Assembly: GCA_035531775.1 (NCBI GenBank)
Contig: DATKSG010000079.1
Span: forward strand, 27,867-91,866
Source of the DNA: DATKSG01 sp035531775
GTDB taxonomy: Bacteria > Actinomycetota > Acidimicrobiia > Acidimicrobiales > UBA8190
Length of the DNA stretch: 64,000 nt
Reading direction: 5' to 3'
Shown here: in pieces, positions 1 to 7,800 of the stretch
Numbering within the stretch: the first letter of the stretch is position 1
Layout: every line of letters begins with the position of its first letter
Translations under genes and position numbers: made by a program
The notes under the pieces: generated by a model
The model's input: the letters and a program-made list of their open reading frames with translations, nothing else
What the model was told of the DNA's origin: nothing
Database searches by the model: none

Positions 1-2
1 AC

Positions 3-677
3 GCCGCCAAGCTGCGCTACATGTCGGGGGGGCGCACCCCCGTCCCCATGGTGCTGCGGGTGGCCGTGGGCGGCGGCCTGCAGGTGGGTGCCCAGCACAG
101 CCAGATGCTCGAGGCCTGGCTCACCCACGTGCCGGGCCTCAAAGTGGTGGTGCCCAGCAACGCCGGCGACGCCCGGGCCCTGCTGCTGGCCTGCATCGCC
201 GATGACGACCCGTGCGTCTTCATCGAGCAGGTGCCGTTGCTGGCCCGCAAAGGGGTTGTGTACCGAGAGCCGCTGTCGCTCGGCTGTGCCACGGTCACCC
301 GGCCCGGCCGTGACGTCACCGTGGTCACCTATGGCCGCCAGGTCCACGACGCGCTGGCCGTGGCCGAGTCCCTCGCCCCTGACGTCGAGGTGGAAGTGGT
401 CGACCTGCGCAGCCTGGCCCCGCTCGACGAGCAGGCCATGGTGGCCTCGGTGGCGCGCACCGGACGCGCCGTAGTGCTGCACGAAGCGGTCGTCACCGGC
501 GGCTTCGGGGCCGAGTTGGTGGCGCGCTTGTCGGAGCAGCTCTTCGGTCGCCTGCGGGCTCCGGTGCTGCGGGTAGGAGCGGTGGACGCCCCCATGCCCT
601 ATGCCAAGGGGCTCGAGAGCCTGGCGCTGCCCGGACAGCAGCGGTTGGCCGCCGCCATCGACGCCGTCATGGCCTGA
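3..677 (+). CDS. 2-oxoacid dehydrogenase E1 component, beta subunit (5' partial)
   Basis: The reading frame is open from the left edge of the window, so the N-terminal half of the protein lies outside. The visible part begins AAKLRYMSGG and runs into the C-terminal transketolase domain, ending in the typical helix (LPGQQRLAAAID). The family is the thiamine-diphosphate E1 beta subunit of pyruvate, acetoin or branched-chain oxoacid dehydrogenases, which decarboxylates the oxoacid and passes the acyl group to a lipoyl domain. A separate lipoyl-domain gene starts 3 bp after its stop, which supports this role. The substrate cannot be told from the part seen. Confidence 0.9.
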   Translation, partial: AAKLRYMSGGRTPVPMVLRVAVGGGLQVGAQHSQMLEAWLTHVPGLKVVVPSNAGDARALLLACIADDDPCVFIEQVPLLARKGVVYREPLSLGCATVTRPGRDVTVVTYGRQVHDALAVAESLAPDVEVEVVDLRSLAPLDEQAMVASVARTGRAVVLHEAVVTGGFGAELVARLSEQLFGRLRAPVLRVGAVDAPMPYAKGLESLALPGQQRLAAAIDAVMA

Positions 678-680
678 GCC

Positions 681-935
681 GTGCTCCTGCGACTGCCCAA
701 GATCGGCATGGAGATGACCGAGGCGTTGCTGGCCCGGTGGTTGGTCGACGACGGCGCCACGGTGTCGGCCGGTCAACCGCTATACGAGCTCGAGACCGAG
801 AAGGTCGAGCACGAGGTGGAGGCTCCGGTCGCCGGCGTGCTGCGCCGCATCGCCGGCGAAGGTCAGACGTGCCAGGTGGGCGACGAGGTGGGCGAGATCG
901 TCGAGCTCACCAGCGAGCCAGGTGGTCCTCGGTGA
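681..935 (+). CDS. Free-standing lipoyl (biotinyl/lipoyl-attachment) domain protein
   Basis: An 84-residue protein starting with GTG 3 bp after the E1 beta stop. It is essentially one lipoyl domain: LPKIGMEMTEALLARW at the N-terminus, then the hairpin ETEKVEHEVEAP, whose lysine (about residue 38) is the expected lipoylation site. There is no peripheral-subunit-binding segment and no E2 acyltransferase domain, so it is much shorter than a normal E2 (about 400 residues). The next gene is on the opposite strand, so no E2 catalytic gene follows here. It probably serves as the swinging-arm carrier for the E1 encoded just upstream. Biotin rather than lipoate attachment is possible but less likely. 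Confidence 0.8.
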   Translation: MLLRLPKIGMEMTEALLARWLVDDGATVSAGQPLYELETEKVEHEVEAPVAGVLRRIAGEGQTCQVGDEVGEIVELTSEPGGPR

Positions 936-1893
936 CCCCGGCCATGGCTTCGATGCGCACGCCTCCCACCGTGCCGCGGAAGGTCCCCACCGGCTGCACA
1001 TAGCGGCTGCGGGCCACGACCAGGCGCACGTCGCTGGCCCGGATCCCCTCGGGGACGAACTCGAGGTCGACCGAGCCGCTCGGGCCGGTGATGGCCCAGG
1101 GGGCCTGCGGCCGGCGGGGGTCGAAGGCGAATTGCACCGGACCGAGGGCCTGGACCTGTCCTTCGTGCCACAGCACGTTCTCCACCGGGGCGGTGAACCC
1201 CTCGGTGAGGTTGAAGGCGCTGCGCCGGTCGCCGGCCGACGCCCAGCGCCAGCTGGTGGTGCGGGCCAGCAGACCGCTCGTGTGGTCGAGAGCGCCGGTG
1301 GCGCCGTGCAGGTCGAAGCGCACGCCGCCCGCCGAGGCCAGGCCTTCGACGGCCAGGGCCGGGGTCTTGTGGGTGCAGTCGGCTACGCCGCCGGGCACCG
1401 GGGCCACAGCGCACATCGTGGGGCCGGCGTCGGTCTCGACCAGGGTGGCGTCCACGGTGCAGGCCGGACTGCGCGCTTCGAGACGCCAGCGCCCCCCGTC
1501 CTCCCCGCGCAGCTGCACGAACAGCCGGCGCGAGCGGCACTCGGTCAGGGCCCCGCCCCCGCTGGGCCCGGCCACCGTGATGCCCCGGCCGCCGGGTGCG
1601 GTCATGGACAGGTCGGCCAACAGCCGTCCCTGGCGGCGGTCGAAGAGGTATGTGAAGCACGACCCGGCCCACCCCAGGTCGACCACGGCCACGGCCAGGA
1701 TCACCTCGGGCCCGGTGATGGACACGTAGTGCCAGCGTTTCCACTGGCGAAGGCGCCAGGCCGCCTTGGTGGCGGCACCCGACCAGTCGACATCCGCGCA
1801 GCGACCGACGTAAGCACCGAAGGCGACCTCGCCGCCGGACACGGCGGCCGATGGCGCCGGGGGCAGCTCCGGCCCGGCGCTCAAGCCAGGCAT
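907..1893 (-). CDS. DUF2804 family protein
   Basis: A 328-residue protein. I chose the ATG at 1893 because it overlaps the end of the upstream MBL gene by 13 bp and the family-like sequence starts shortly after it; the frame upstream is arginine-rich shadow sequence. Features of DUF2804 proteins are visible: a W-K-R-W-H-Y segment near residue 50, a region giving DLGWAGSCFTYLFDR, and beta-rich repeats to the C-terminus. No signal peptide or membrane helix is seen. The family has no established biochemical function. It is the second gene of a two-gene unit with the MBL hydrolase. Its 3' end overlaps the convergent lipoyl-domain gene by 29 bp. Confidence 0.8.
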   Translation of the reverse strand: MPGLSAGPELPPAPSAAVSGGEVAFGAYVGRCADVDWSGAATKAAWRLRQWKRWHYVSITGPEVILAVAVVDLGWAGSCFTYLFDRRQGRLLADLSMTAPGGRGITVAGPSGGGALTECRSRRLFVQLRGEDGGRWRLEARSPACTVDATLVETDAGPTMCAVAPVPGGVADCTHKTPALAVEGLASAGGVRFDLHGATGALDHTSGLLARTTSWRWASAGDRRSAFNLTEGFTAPVENVLWHEGQVQALGPVQFAFDPRRPQAPWAITGPSGSVDLEFVPEGIRASDVRLVVARSRYVQPVGTFRGTVGGVRIEAMAGVTEDHLARW

Positions 1894-2843
1894 CGCAGCG
1901 GCCGGTTGCCGTTGAAGGCATACATGTCGCCGAAGGCGACGGCGATATCGATATCGTCGCCGGGCCGGGCCCCTTCGATCTCGGCGTAGGCCCGGTGCAG
2001 GTTCCCCACCAGTCGCTCGGCGTCGGACAGGGCGGCGAACTCGCCCAAGTCGATGTGGCGGGCGGCCTCCAGCGGGCTCAAGCCGGCCTCGTGAGCTTCG
2101 GCGGCGGCCTGCTGCACGAAGCGGAGGTAGGAGCCCACCGTGTCCACTGCCCCCAAGGTGCACGGCGGGCCGTGCCCGGGGACGACAACGGCGGCGTCGA
2201 ACTCCATCAGGCGGTCGAGGGCCACCATGGCCCCGGCCACCGATCCCATGAGGACGAACGGCGTGCCCCCATTGAAGATCAGGTCACCGGTGAACAGCAC
2301 CCGGTGCTCGGGGATCCAGGCCACCACGTCGTTGGTGGTGTGGGCGGCCGTGCCGAAGTGGTGCAGCTCGACCAGCACGTCGCCCACGTGGAGGTCGAGC
2401 CGGTGGGTGAAGGTGACGAACGGGGGCGCCACGGTGAGCGCTCCCCACTGCACCGGATCGAACAGGCCGTCGGGGCGCACTATGCCGCTTCGCACCATGG
2501 CATCTCGGCACAGGTGGTGGCCGATGATGGTGGCGGAGGGCAACAGGCCGTTGCCGTTGGTGTGGTCGCCGTGGTGGTGGGTGTTCACGAGCATGGACGG
2601 CGCCGCGCCGCCTGATCCGGCGATGGCGTCCAAGTACGCCTGGGTGCGGCGCTCGGTGGCACAGGTATCGATGGCCAGGGCGCGGCTCCCGTCGAGCACG
2701 AAGCCGGTGTTGTTGATCCACCACGTCCCGTCGGGCTGGACGTAGGCGAAGACCCCGGGGGCCACTTCCTCCACCCGCGGCGGCGCCAGGGAGTGGTCGT
2801 CGTCGCGGTGGTGGCCGGGGGTCGGAGGGCGGCTGGTACTCAT
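1881..2843 (-). CDS. MBL-fold metallo-hydrolase
   Basis: A 320-residue metallo-beta-lactamase-fold protein. The metal-binding motif is visible as THHHGDH near residue 88, followed by a TGDLIFNGGTPF segment (the conserved aspartate) and a late PGHGPP histidine. These residues usually hold two zinc ions in hydrolases acting on thioesters, lactones, phosphodiesters or beta-lactams. There is no signal peptide, so it is expected in the cytoplasm. It is the first gene of a unit with DUF2804, which overlaps its 3' end. The substrate is unknown. Confidence 0.85.
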   Translation of the reverse strand: MSTSRPPTPGHHRDDDHSLAPPRVEEVAPGVFAYVQPDGTWWINNTGFVLDGSRALAIDTCATERRTQAYLDAIAGSGGAAPSMLVNTHHHGDHTNGNGLLPSATIIGHHLCRDAMVRSGIVRPDGLFDPVQWGALTVAPPFVTFTHRLDLHVGDVLVELHHFGTAAHTTNDVVAWIPEHRVLFTGDLIFNGGTPFVLMGSVAGAMVALDRLMEFDAAVVVPGHGPPCTLGAVDTVGSYLRFVQQAAAEAHEAGLSPLEAARHIDLGEFAALSDAERLVGNLHRAYAEIEGARPGDDIDIAVAFGDMYAFNGNRPLRCLA

Positions 2844-2914
2844 CCCGCCGTCCTAGCACCCCGCCGCTGCCCCGGGCCGGGGCCCGTCGCCGTCAGCGGC
2901 TCGTCAGCGGCCGG

Positions 2915-5812
2915 TCAGCCGGCGGCCGGGGCACCGGCGGCGCCGGCCGAGGACACGAGCGCCGAGTTGCCCAGGAACGGGGTGGGCGGGAGCACGGCGC
3001 TGTAGCCCGGGGCGACGGTGCCGTCGCCGATCACGTCCTGCAGCGGCGTGGCCAGGCGGTCGAACAGCGTCAACGGGCTGAGCCCCAGGAGCACCTCGGT
3101 GGTCTTGAGCATGGAGGTGAAGGACCCCGGTTGGTGCGAGACGCGGCCCGAAGGCCCGAGGGTGCGGGCCAGGCCACCGGTGGTGAGCAGGAAGGTCCGA
3201 TGGATGTCCACATGGTCACCGGTGAACTGGTTGTCGTCCTCGGAGATGAACACCACCGTGTTCTTCCAGAAAGGGCTTCGCGACAGGGCCTGGACGATCT
3301 CGCCGATGGCCGTGTCGTTGTCGGCCACCATCGACTGCGGCGTCGGATCAAGAGGGTTGAAGACGTTGTCCACCACGTAGGTGTGGTTCTCTGGCAGCGT
3401 CAGGTACGTGTAGTTGGGCATAGAGGCCGCCTGGCACCGGGAATCGGTGGCGCCGGGCCCCTTCATGCAGGCCTGGTAGGCGGCCGTCCATCCGTCGAGG
3501 CTGTCGGCCCCGGCCACGGCGGCCGGGAAGCCGATGGTCTTGCCGAAAGTGGCCGGCGGGGTGGGGCCCTGGAGCAGGTTCCAGGCGTGGGAGACCGTCT
3601 GTCCGGTGATGAAGACGCTGGCCCGGTCGACGTCGGGGAAGGCCAGGTCGTTGTTGACCGGGGAGCTGGGGCCTTCACCCCACGGGCCCATGGGGACCTG
3701 CTCGGTGTCCGACGGTGCGGTGCCCGACGGGGTCACGTCGGGGGAGAACACGCGAGTGGTGAGCCCGGCATTGGCCACCTCGTCGGCCAGGACCTGCGTC
3801 GGGTTCAGCATGGCGGCCTCGGCCGCGCCCACCTGGGGATCGGTCGGCCCCGACAGCGACACGCCACTCACCGACGCCGTACTGCCCGGCGCGTACTGCC
3901 CGTTACTGCGTCCGCCGCGCAGGCCCTGGTCGTAGGACTGGCCCCAGGTGAGCTCGTTGTCGGGGGTGGCCACGCCTCCGGACCACCAGCTGTGGCCTAG
4001 GACCGACGACTCGGCCCCCTCGTTCCAGAAGTCGTCCGACAGCGTGAACTGCGAGGCCAGGCGGTGCTGGTTGGTGGTCACCGCGGCGCCGAACTCGTTG
4101 TAGCCCGGGTCGCCGTTGTCGTGCAGCGCTGCCGTCGTGTCGCCGAAGTAGGAGTCGAAGGTCTTGTTCTCGGCCAGGATGGTCACCACGTGCAGCGTGT
4201 GGGGATCGATGCTGCCGCGCGCAGCGTCGCACAGCGTGGTGCTCAGCACCTGCCCCTCGCCGGGAACCGTCACCGGCGCGCACGGGTTGCTGGCCGGGTT
4301 GGAGGCGGCCCGGGCCGGGTCGTAGGCCACGGCCAGGTGGTCGCCGTTGATCACCTGGGCCGTCCAGGTGCGCAGCTGTGCCTCCAAGGCGGCGGGACCG
4401 GTGGGTAGGTCGATGGCCGACACCGTCCCCTCGGTGGAGGACCCGGACTGGGGGGTGAGCTCCTCGTAGAGCCCGGGCCCGGCGCCGTCGCCCTTCAGGT
4501 TGGCCACGTACAGGCGGGTGGCGGCGGTCCCGGCCGACGTCGAAGACTCGGCTCCGGTGGCCAGCATGTCGGGGTACCAGCCCGTGGGGATGTAGCTGAC
4601 CGGCACCTGCTCGGTGCCGGTGCCGGGCACCGGCACCGATTGGGCCACGGGCTCGACGGTGCCGCCACTCACGGCCAGGACCTCCACGGCGTCGATCCCG
4701 GCCAGGGCCACCAGTAGGTGCGTCCCGTCGGGCGTGAAGGTCACCGCCAGGGGGGCGGTGCCGAGGGGGCCACCGGGTACGGCGACGGAGACGGTATCGG
4801 TGCGGCTTGTGTCCACTGACCCGTCGGTACGCAGCGACAGGATGCTGACGGTGTCGGAGTTGCTGTTGGCCACAGCCACCATGGAGCCGTCGGGCGACAG
4901 AGCCACGCCGGCCGGCCCATCGCCCACGGGTACCACCTGACGCTCGTGGCCGGTGCCGTCGGAGGCGACGGTCACCACCGACACCGTGCCATGTCCATTG
5001 CCGCGGGCCGCGCCGGGGTTGGTCTGGTCGGCGAAGTTCGACACGTACAAGGTGCCGCCGGCGGTGCCGGGTCGATAGGCGAGGCCATAGGCGTCGCGCC
5101 CTACGGCGATAGCGTGCACGGCCGGCGCCGAGGTGGACAGGGGGTTGGACACGTCGATCACGTTCACCACCGAGCAGATGGTGTCGCTCACGCCGGCCAC
5201 CGTGTCCGATGCCGGGCAGGGGGACCCGCCGTCGGCCGCCTCCACCGCACTTTGGGGCATTCCGATGGTGCCGGCCACGAACAACTGGGCACCGTGCAGG
5301 AGCATGGACCCCGGGTAACCGGCCACCGGGATGCCGCGGTTGGGGGTAGCCGGGGCCGGCCCGGCCTGGTCGAGATCCACCAGGCGGCCGCCCGGGGTGG
5401 CCAGGTACTCGAAGACGCGGTTCGACGGGCCGCTCGACACCCAGACGTGTCCCGACCCATCGGCGGCCACGCCCTGATAGGCGGAGCTGACGGTGGTGGG
5501 GCTGGCCACCAGGGCGCTCGAGTCGATGGAGTCGATCGACTCGTTGAAGATGCCGCTGGTGACGGCGTACACGGTGCCGCCGTCGGGCGTCACGGTTACG
5601 CCGGTGGGGGCGCGGTCGGTGAGTACCTGGGTGCCGGCCGGGTCGAGGGCCCACCCGTTAGGCAGGCGATCGGAGCCCGGTAGGGGGTTGGACCCGCTCA
5701 CGCCCACGGCCACGTGCAGGGAGGCCGGGGCCAGGCCCGAGATCGCCGGGGTAGACACCGCCGCCAGTCCGAGCGCGCCGACCAAGGCCACGCCGATGCG
5801 CATACCGCCCAC
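2915..5812 (-). CDS. Secreted YncE-type beta-propeller / phosphoesterase fusion protein
   Basis: A 965-residue protein starting at GTG with an AGGAGGG Shine-Dalgarno four bases upstream. An N-terminal signal peptide (MRIGVALVGALGLAAVSTPAISG) marks export. Residues about 60-480 form a YVTN/YncE-like propeller with repeats such as GVTVTPDGGTVYAV, GVALSPDGSMVAVANSNSD and AVTFTPDGTHLLVAL. From about residue 530 the phosphoesterase domain (PF04185-like, the phospholipase C/acid phosphatase superfamily) shows AENKTFDSYFGD and later VVFISEDDNQFTGDHVD with the expected metal and active-site residues. Such fusions are annotated as bifunctional YncE/alkaline-phosphatase-like proteins. The likely role is extracellular phosphate-ester hydrolysis with a propeller for binding; the substrate is not known. 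Confidence 0.85.
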   Translation of the reverse strand: MGGMRIGVALVGALGLAAVSTPAISGLAPASLHVAVGVSGSNPLPGSDRLPNGWALDPAGTQVLTDRAPTGVTVTPDGGTVYAVTSGIFNESIDSIDSSALVASPTTVSSAYQGVAADGSGHVWVSSGPSNRVFEYLATPGGRLVDLDQAGPAPATPNRGIPVAGYPGSMLLHGAQLFVAGTIGMPQSAVEAADGGSPCPASDTVAGVSDTICSVVNVIDVSNPLSTSAPAVHAIAVGRDAYGLAYRPGTAGGTLYVSNFADQTNPGAARGNGHGTVSVVTVASDGTGHERQVVPVGDGPAGVALSPDGSMVAVANSNSDTVSILSLRTDGSVDTSRTDTVSVAVPGGPLGTAPLAVTFTPDGTHLLVALAGIDAVEVLAVSGGTVEPVAQSVPVPGTGTEQVPVSYIPTGWYPDMLATGAESSTSAGTAATRLYVANLKGDGAGPGLYEELTPQSGSSTEGTVSAIDLPTGPAALEAQLRTWTAQVINGDHLAVAYDPARAASNPASNPCAPVTVPGEGQVLSTTLCDAARGSIDPHTLHVVTILAENKTFDSYFGDTTAALHDNGDPGYNEFGAAVTTNQHRLASQFTLSDDFWNEGAESSVLGHSWWSGGVATPDNELTWGQSYDQGLRGGRSNGQYAPGSTASVSGVSLSGPTDPQVGAAEAAMLNPTQVLADEVANAGLTTRVFSPDVTPSGTAPSDTEQVPMGPWGEGPSSPVNNDLAFPDVDRASVFITGQTVSHAWNLLQGPTPPATFGKTIGFPAAVAGADSLDGWTAAYQACMKGPGATDSRCQAASMPNYTYLTLPENHTYVVDNVFNPLDPTPQSMVADNDTAIGEIVQALSRSPFWKNTVVFISEDDNQFTGDHVDIHRTFLLTTGGLARTLGPSGRVSHQPGSFTSMLKTTEVLLGLSPLTLFDRLATPLQDVIGDGTVAPGYSAVLPPTPFLGNSALVSSAGAAGAPAAG

Positions 5813-5962
5813 TTCGCCCTCCTGAGTTCGAGACGGGCCGCCTGCCCGTCCGCCCCCGAACCGGGCGCCAGGTTAACGGAGGGTGGCGTCCCGAGGCCAC
5901 TGAGCGCGCGACATCCCCTCGCTAGCGTCACCGCATGGGCATCGCCCCGGTTTCGCGCCGTC

Positions 5963-6580
5963 ATGGCTCTGGCCGCCTGCACCGGCGGGTCGGCGCCCGG
6001 CGGATCGTCGGCCGGCTCTCGGGTCACCTCCGGCGCCGGCTCCCAGGTCCTGGTGGTGGCCGGCGCAGGGTGGGACCCCTCGTCGCTGCATGGTCCGGTG
6101 CCGGCTCCAGGGTCCTGCCGACTCCGGGTGGCGGCCGACGGCCGGCCCCTTCCCGACCCCGTGTGCACACCGGGGGTCGTCAACAGCGACGTGACCCAGT
6201 CCGACCTGGCCACCACCATCTGCCGGGTAGGGGGCTACAGCGACTCGGTGCGCCCTCCCGAGAGCCTGACCGAGGCGTTCAAGGCCAGGTCGCTTGCGGC
6301 GTACGGCGAGAGCAAGCCCGAGGGCGGGTATGAGCTCGACCACCTGGTTCCCCTCGGGCTCGGCGGAGCCAGCGACACCCGGAACCTATGGGCCGAGCCC
6401 GACGACCACCCTGGGGGGGCCGCCAATTCCAAGGACCCGGTGGAGACGGAATTGCACGATCTGGTTTGCGACGCCGTGGACGGTGGCCGGCCCTACCTGC
6501 CGCTGGCCGCGGCCCAGCAGCTGATGGCGTCGGACTGGACCACGGCCCTGGCACAGGGGCGCGCCGAGCTCGTAGGATGA
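5963..6580 (+). CDS. HNH-type nuclease-like protein, possible lipoprotein
   Basis: About 205 residues from ATG 5963. The C-terminal half holds an HNH-like segment, YELDHLVPLGLGGASDTRNLWAEP (split here as YELDHLVPLGLGG then ASDTRNLWAEP), near residue 130, a pattern found in small secreted nuclease-like proteins of actinobacteria. The start MALAACTGGS looks like a lipobox (LAAC) with its hydrophobic signal missing. A better initiator, ATG 5935, lies just upstream in another frame, so a frameshift between 5935 and 5965 may have separated the signal peptide from the body. The nuclease call rests on the motif only. Confidence 0.65.
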   Translation: MALAACTGGSAPGGSSAGSRVTSGAGSQVLVVAGAGWDPSSLHGPVPAPGSCRLRVAADGRPLPDPVCTPGVVNSDVTQSDLATTICRVGGYSDSVRPPESLTEAFKARSLAAYGESKPEGGYELDHLVPLGLGGASDTRNLWAEPDDHPGGAANSKDPVETELHDLVCDAVDGGRPYLPLAAAQQLMASDWTTALAQGRAELVG

Positions 6581-6680
6581 ACAAGTCTCATCCAGAGTGA
6601 CCCGAGGGGCCTGGCCCGTTGACGGTCCGGCAGCCGGCCGAAAGGCGCGGTGCCAACGCCAGGATCGATGAGGAGGGCCA

Positions 6681-6962
6681 ATGTCCGGTGCCAGACGCGT
6701 GTACCGCAACATCTCGCGGGCCATGTTCGACCTTCCGCCCGACCAGCGCCGAGCCATGCTCGAAGCCTTGGAGCATGCCGACGTCGACCCGTCGACCGGC
6801 GTGCTGCGCCTATGGGCGACAGCGCTGGCACGGGTCGGGGTCGACCTCGTAGGTGGCGATGCACCAGTCGAGCAGGGCGCCGATATCGGTGGCACAGACC
6901 TTGCGGTAGGTGCCGGTCACCGAGTGCGTGGAGCCGGCCGGCCGGCCGACCGACGCGCATGA
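6681..6962 (+). CDS. Small hypothetical protein, convergent and overlapping
   Basis: A 93-residue frame with a good Shine-Dalgarno (AGGAGGG, about five bases before ATG). The first 43 residues (MSGARRVYRNISRAMFDLPP onwards) lie outside any other gene and look like a real helical protein with balanced composition. Residues 44-93 overlap in antisense the 3' end of the gene at 6810-7778 and become glycine-rich, as shadow sequence would. It may be a short gene whose 3' part was lost or overrun. No family is recognised. Confidence 0.35.
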   Translation: MSGARRVYRNISRAMFDLPPDQRRAMLEALEHADVDPSTGVLRLWATALARVGVDLVGGDAPVEQGADIGGTDLAVGAGHRVRGAGRPADRRA

Positions 6963-7778
6963 GGCCTTGTGCAGCTTGAGCGACCGCGTCGCTGCCTTGC
7001 CGGCGTTCACGACGTAGCCCTCGCCATGGCCACCCAGCCAGGCTAGGTACCCGTCGTCGTCGTCGGTGAAGCAGAGCACGAGTTTGGTTGCATCCACTGG
7101 CGCCGGAGGCGGCGGCAGGCGCGGCGGGGGAAGAGGGGCGACCGAAGCCACAGCCACCGGTGCAGCCACAGCCACCGGTGCAGCCACAGCCACCGGTGCA
7201 GCCACAGCCACCGGTGCAGCCACAGCCACCGGTGCAGCCACAGCCACGGGTGTGACTTCGGCAACCGACGCAAAGGTGATGCGGTCGCGCAGGGTGTCGA
7301 GCAGGGCCCAGATGTACTCGGCGCCGCGTCCGTTGGGATCCTCGCCGAAGTGGTGCCAGCGGCGTTGCTCGTAGAAGAGACATCCCCGAAGCTCGTCGAT
7401 GGTGGTGGGCAGCGAGCGGTCCCGGGTCCAACTTTGCAGGGCCCGGTTGCCCAGCTCGGCCACGTCGGTCCAGTAGCCGTATCCGTCATAGGACAGAGCG
7501 AACTCCTGCACGTCCGCCCATGGCATGGCGCGCCTCGGCACCATGTCGCTGCGCAGCTCGTCGTTGGTCACGGCATTGGCCACGAAGTCGCCACCGGGGG
7601 CCCGGGCGGGGTCGGTGAAGCGAAGGACCGGATCCGCCCGACGCGGCGCCACGGTGTCGATGGGCGTGACATAGGCCAAGGTGGGGGTCATGGGCCGATC
7701 GGCGCCGACCACTCCGAGTATTTCGCGCAGGCTCTGGCGCCGTCCCCGACGCCGCAGTCCGAGTCCCAGTGGTTGCAT
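6810..7778 (-). CDS. Hypothetical protein with AVAAPV tandem linker, second gene after a diguanylate cyclase
   Basis: A 322-residue protein from ATG 7778, which follows the stop of the GGDEF gene by 22 bp on the same strand, so the two are probably co-transcribed. Residues about 35-175 form a first domain (FTDPARAPGGDFVANAV, later YDGYGYWTDVAELGNRALQSW and FYEQRRWHHFGEDPN). Residues about 178-212 are a low-complexity linker of AVAAPV repeats. The C-terminal domain (about 225-322) shows GEGYVVNAGKAATRSLKLHKASC, split as GEGYVVNAGKA and LKLHKASC, then TYRKVCATDIGALLDWC and a CQRC end. The F-T-D and V-x-N-A signatures occur in both halves, hinting at related domains. I recognise no named family. 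It has no signal peptide. Confidence 0.7.
   Translation of the reverse strand: MQPLGLGLRRRGRRQSLREILGVVGADRPMTPTLAYVTPIDTVAPRRADPVLRFTDPARAPGGDFVANAVTNDELRSDMVPRRAMPWADVQEFALSYDGYGYWTDVAELGNRALQSWTRDRSLPTTIDELRGCLFYEQRRWHHFGEDPNGRGAEYIWALLDTLRDRITFASVAEVTPVAVAAPVAVAAPVAVAAPVAVAAPVAVAAPVAVASVAPLPPPRLPPPPAPVDATKLVLCFTDDDDGYLAWLGGHGEGYVVNAGKAATRSLKLHKASCASVGRPAGSTHSVTGTYRKVCATDIGALLDWCIATYEVDPDPCQRCRP
7147..7254. repeat. 18-bp in-frame tandem repeat (linker)
   Basis: Five exact copies of the 18-base unit GCCACAGCCACCGGTGCA plus one degenerate copy lie inside the gene at 6810-7778. Each unit adds six residues (AVAAPV) to an alanine/valine/proline linker between two domains. The unit length keeps the frame, so copy-number change would alter only linker length. 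Confidence 0.95.
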
Positions 7779-7800
7779 GGTGTCCCCGCTCTCTCTTGGA

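Noticed and set aside
3903..5654. A 583-residue minus-strand frame rich in arginine.
   Set aside because: It lies in another frame of the same strand as the propeller-phosphoesterase gene and has no domain pattern; it is a GC-rich shadow.
7147..7254. Possible CRISPR array.
   Set aside because: The repeats are contiguous 18-base units without spacers and are in frame within a gene.
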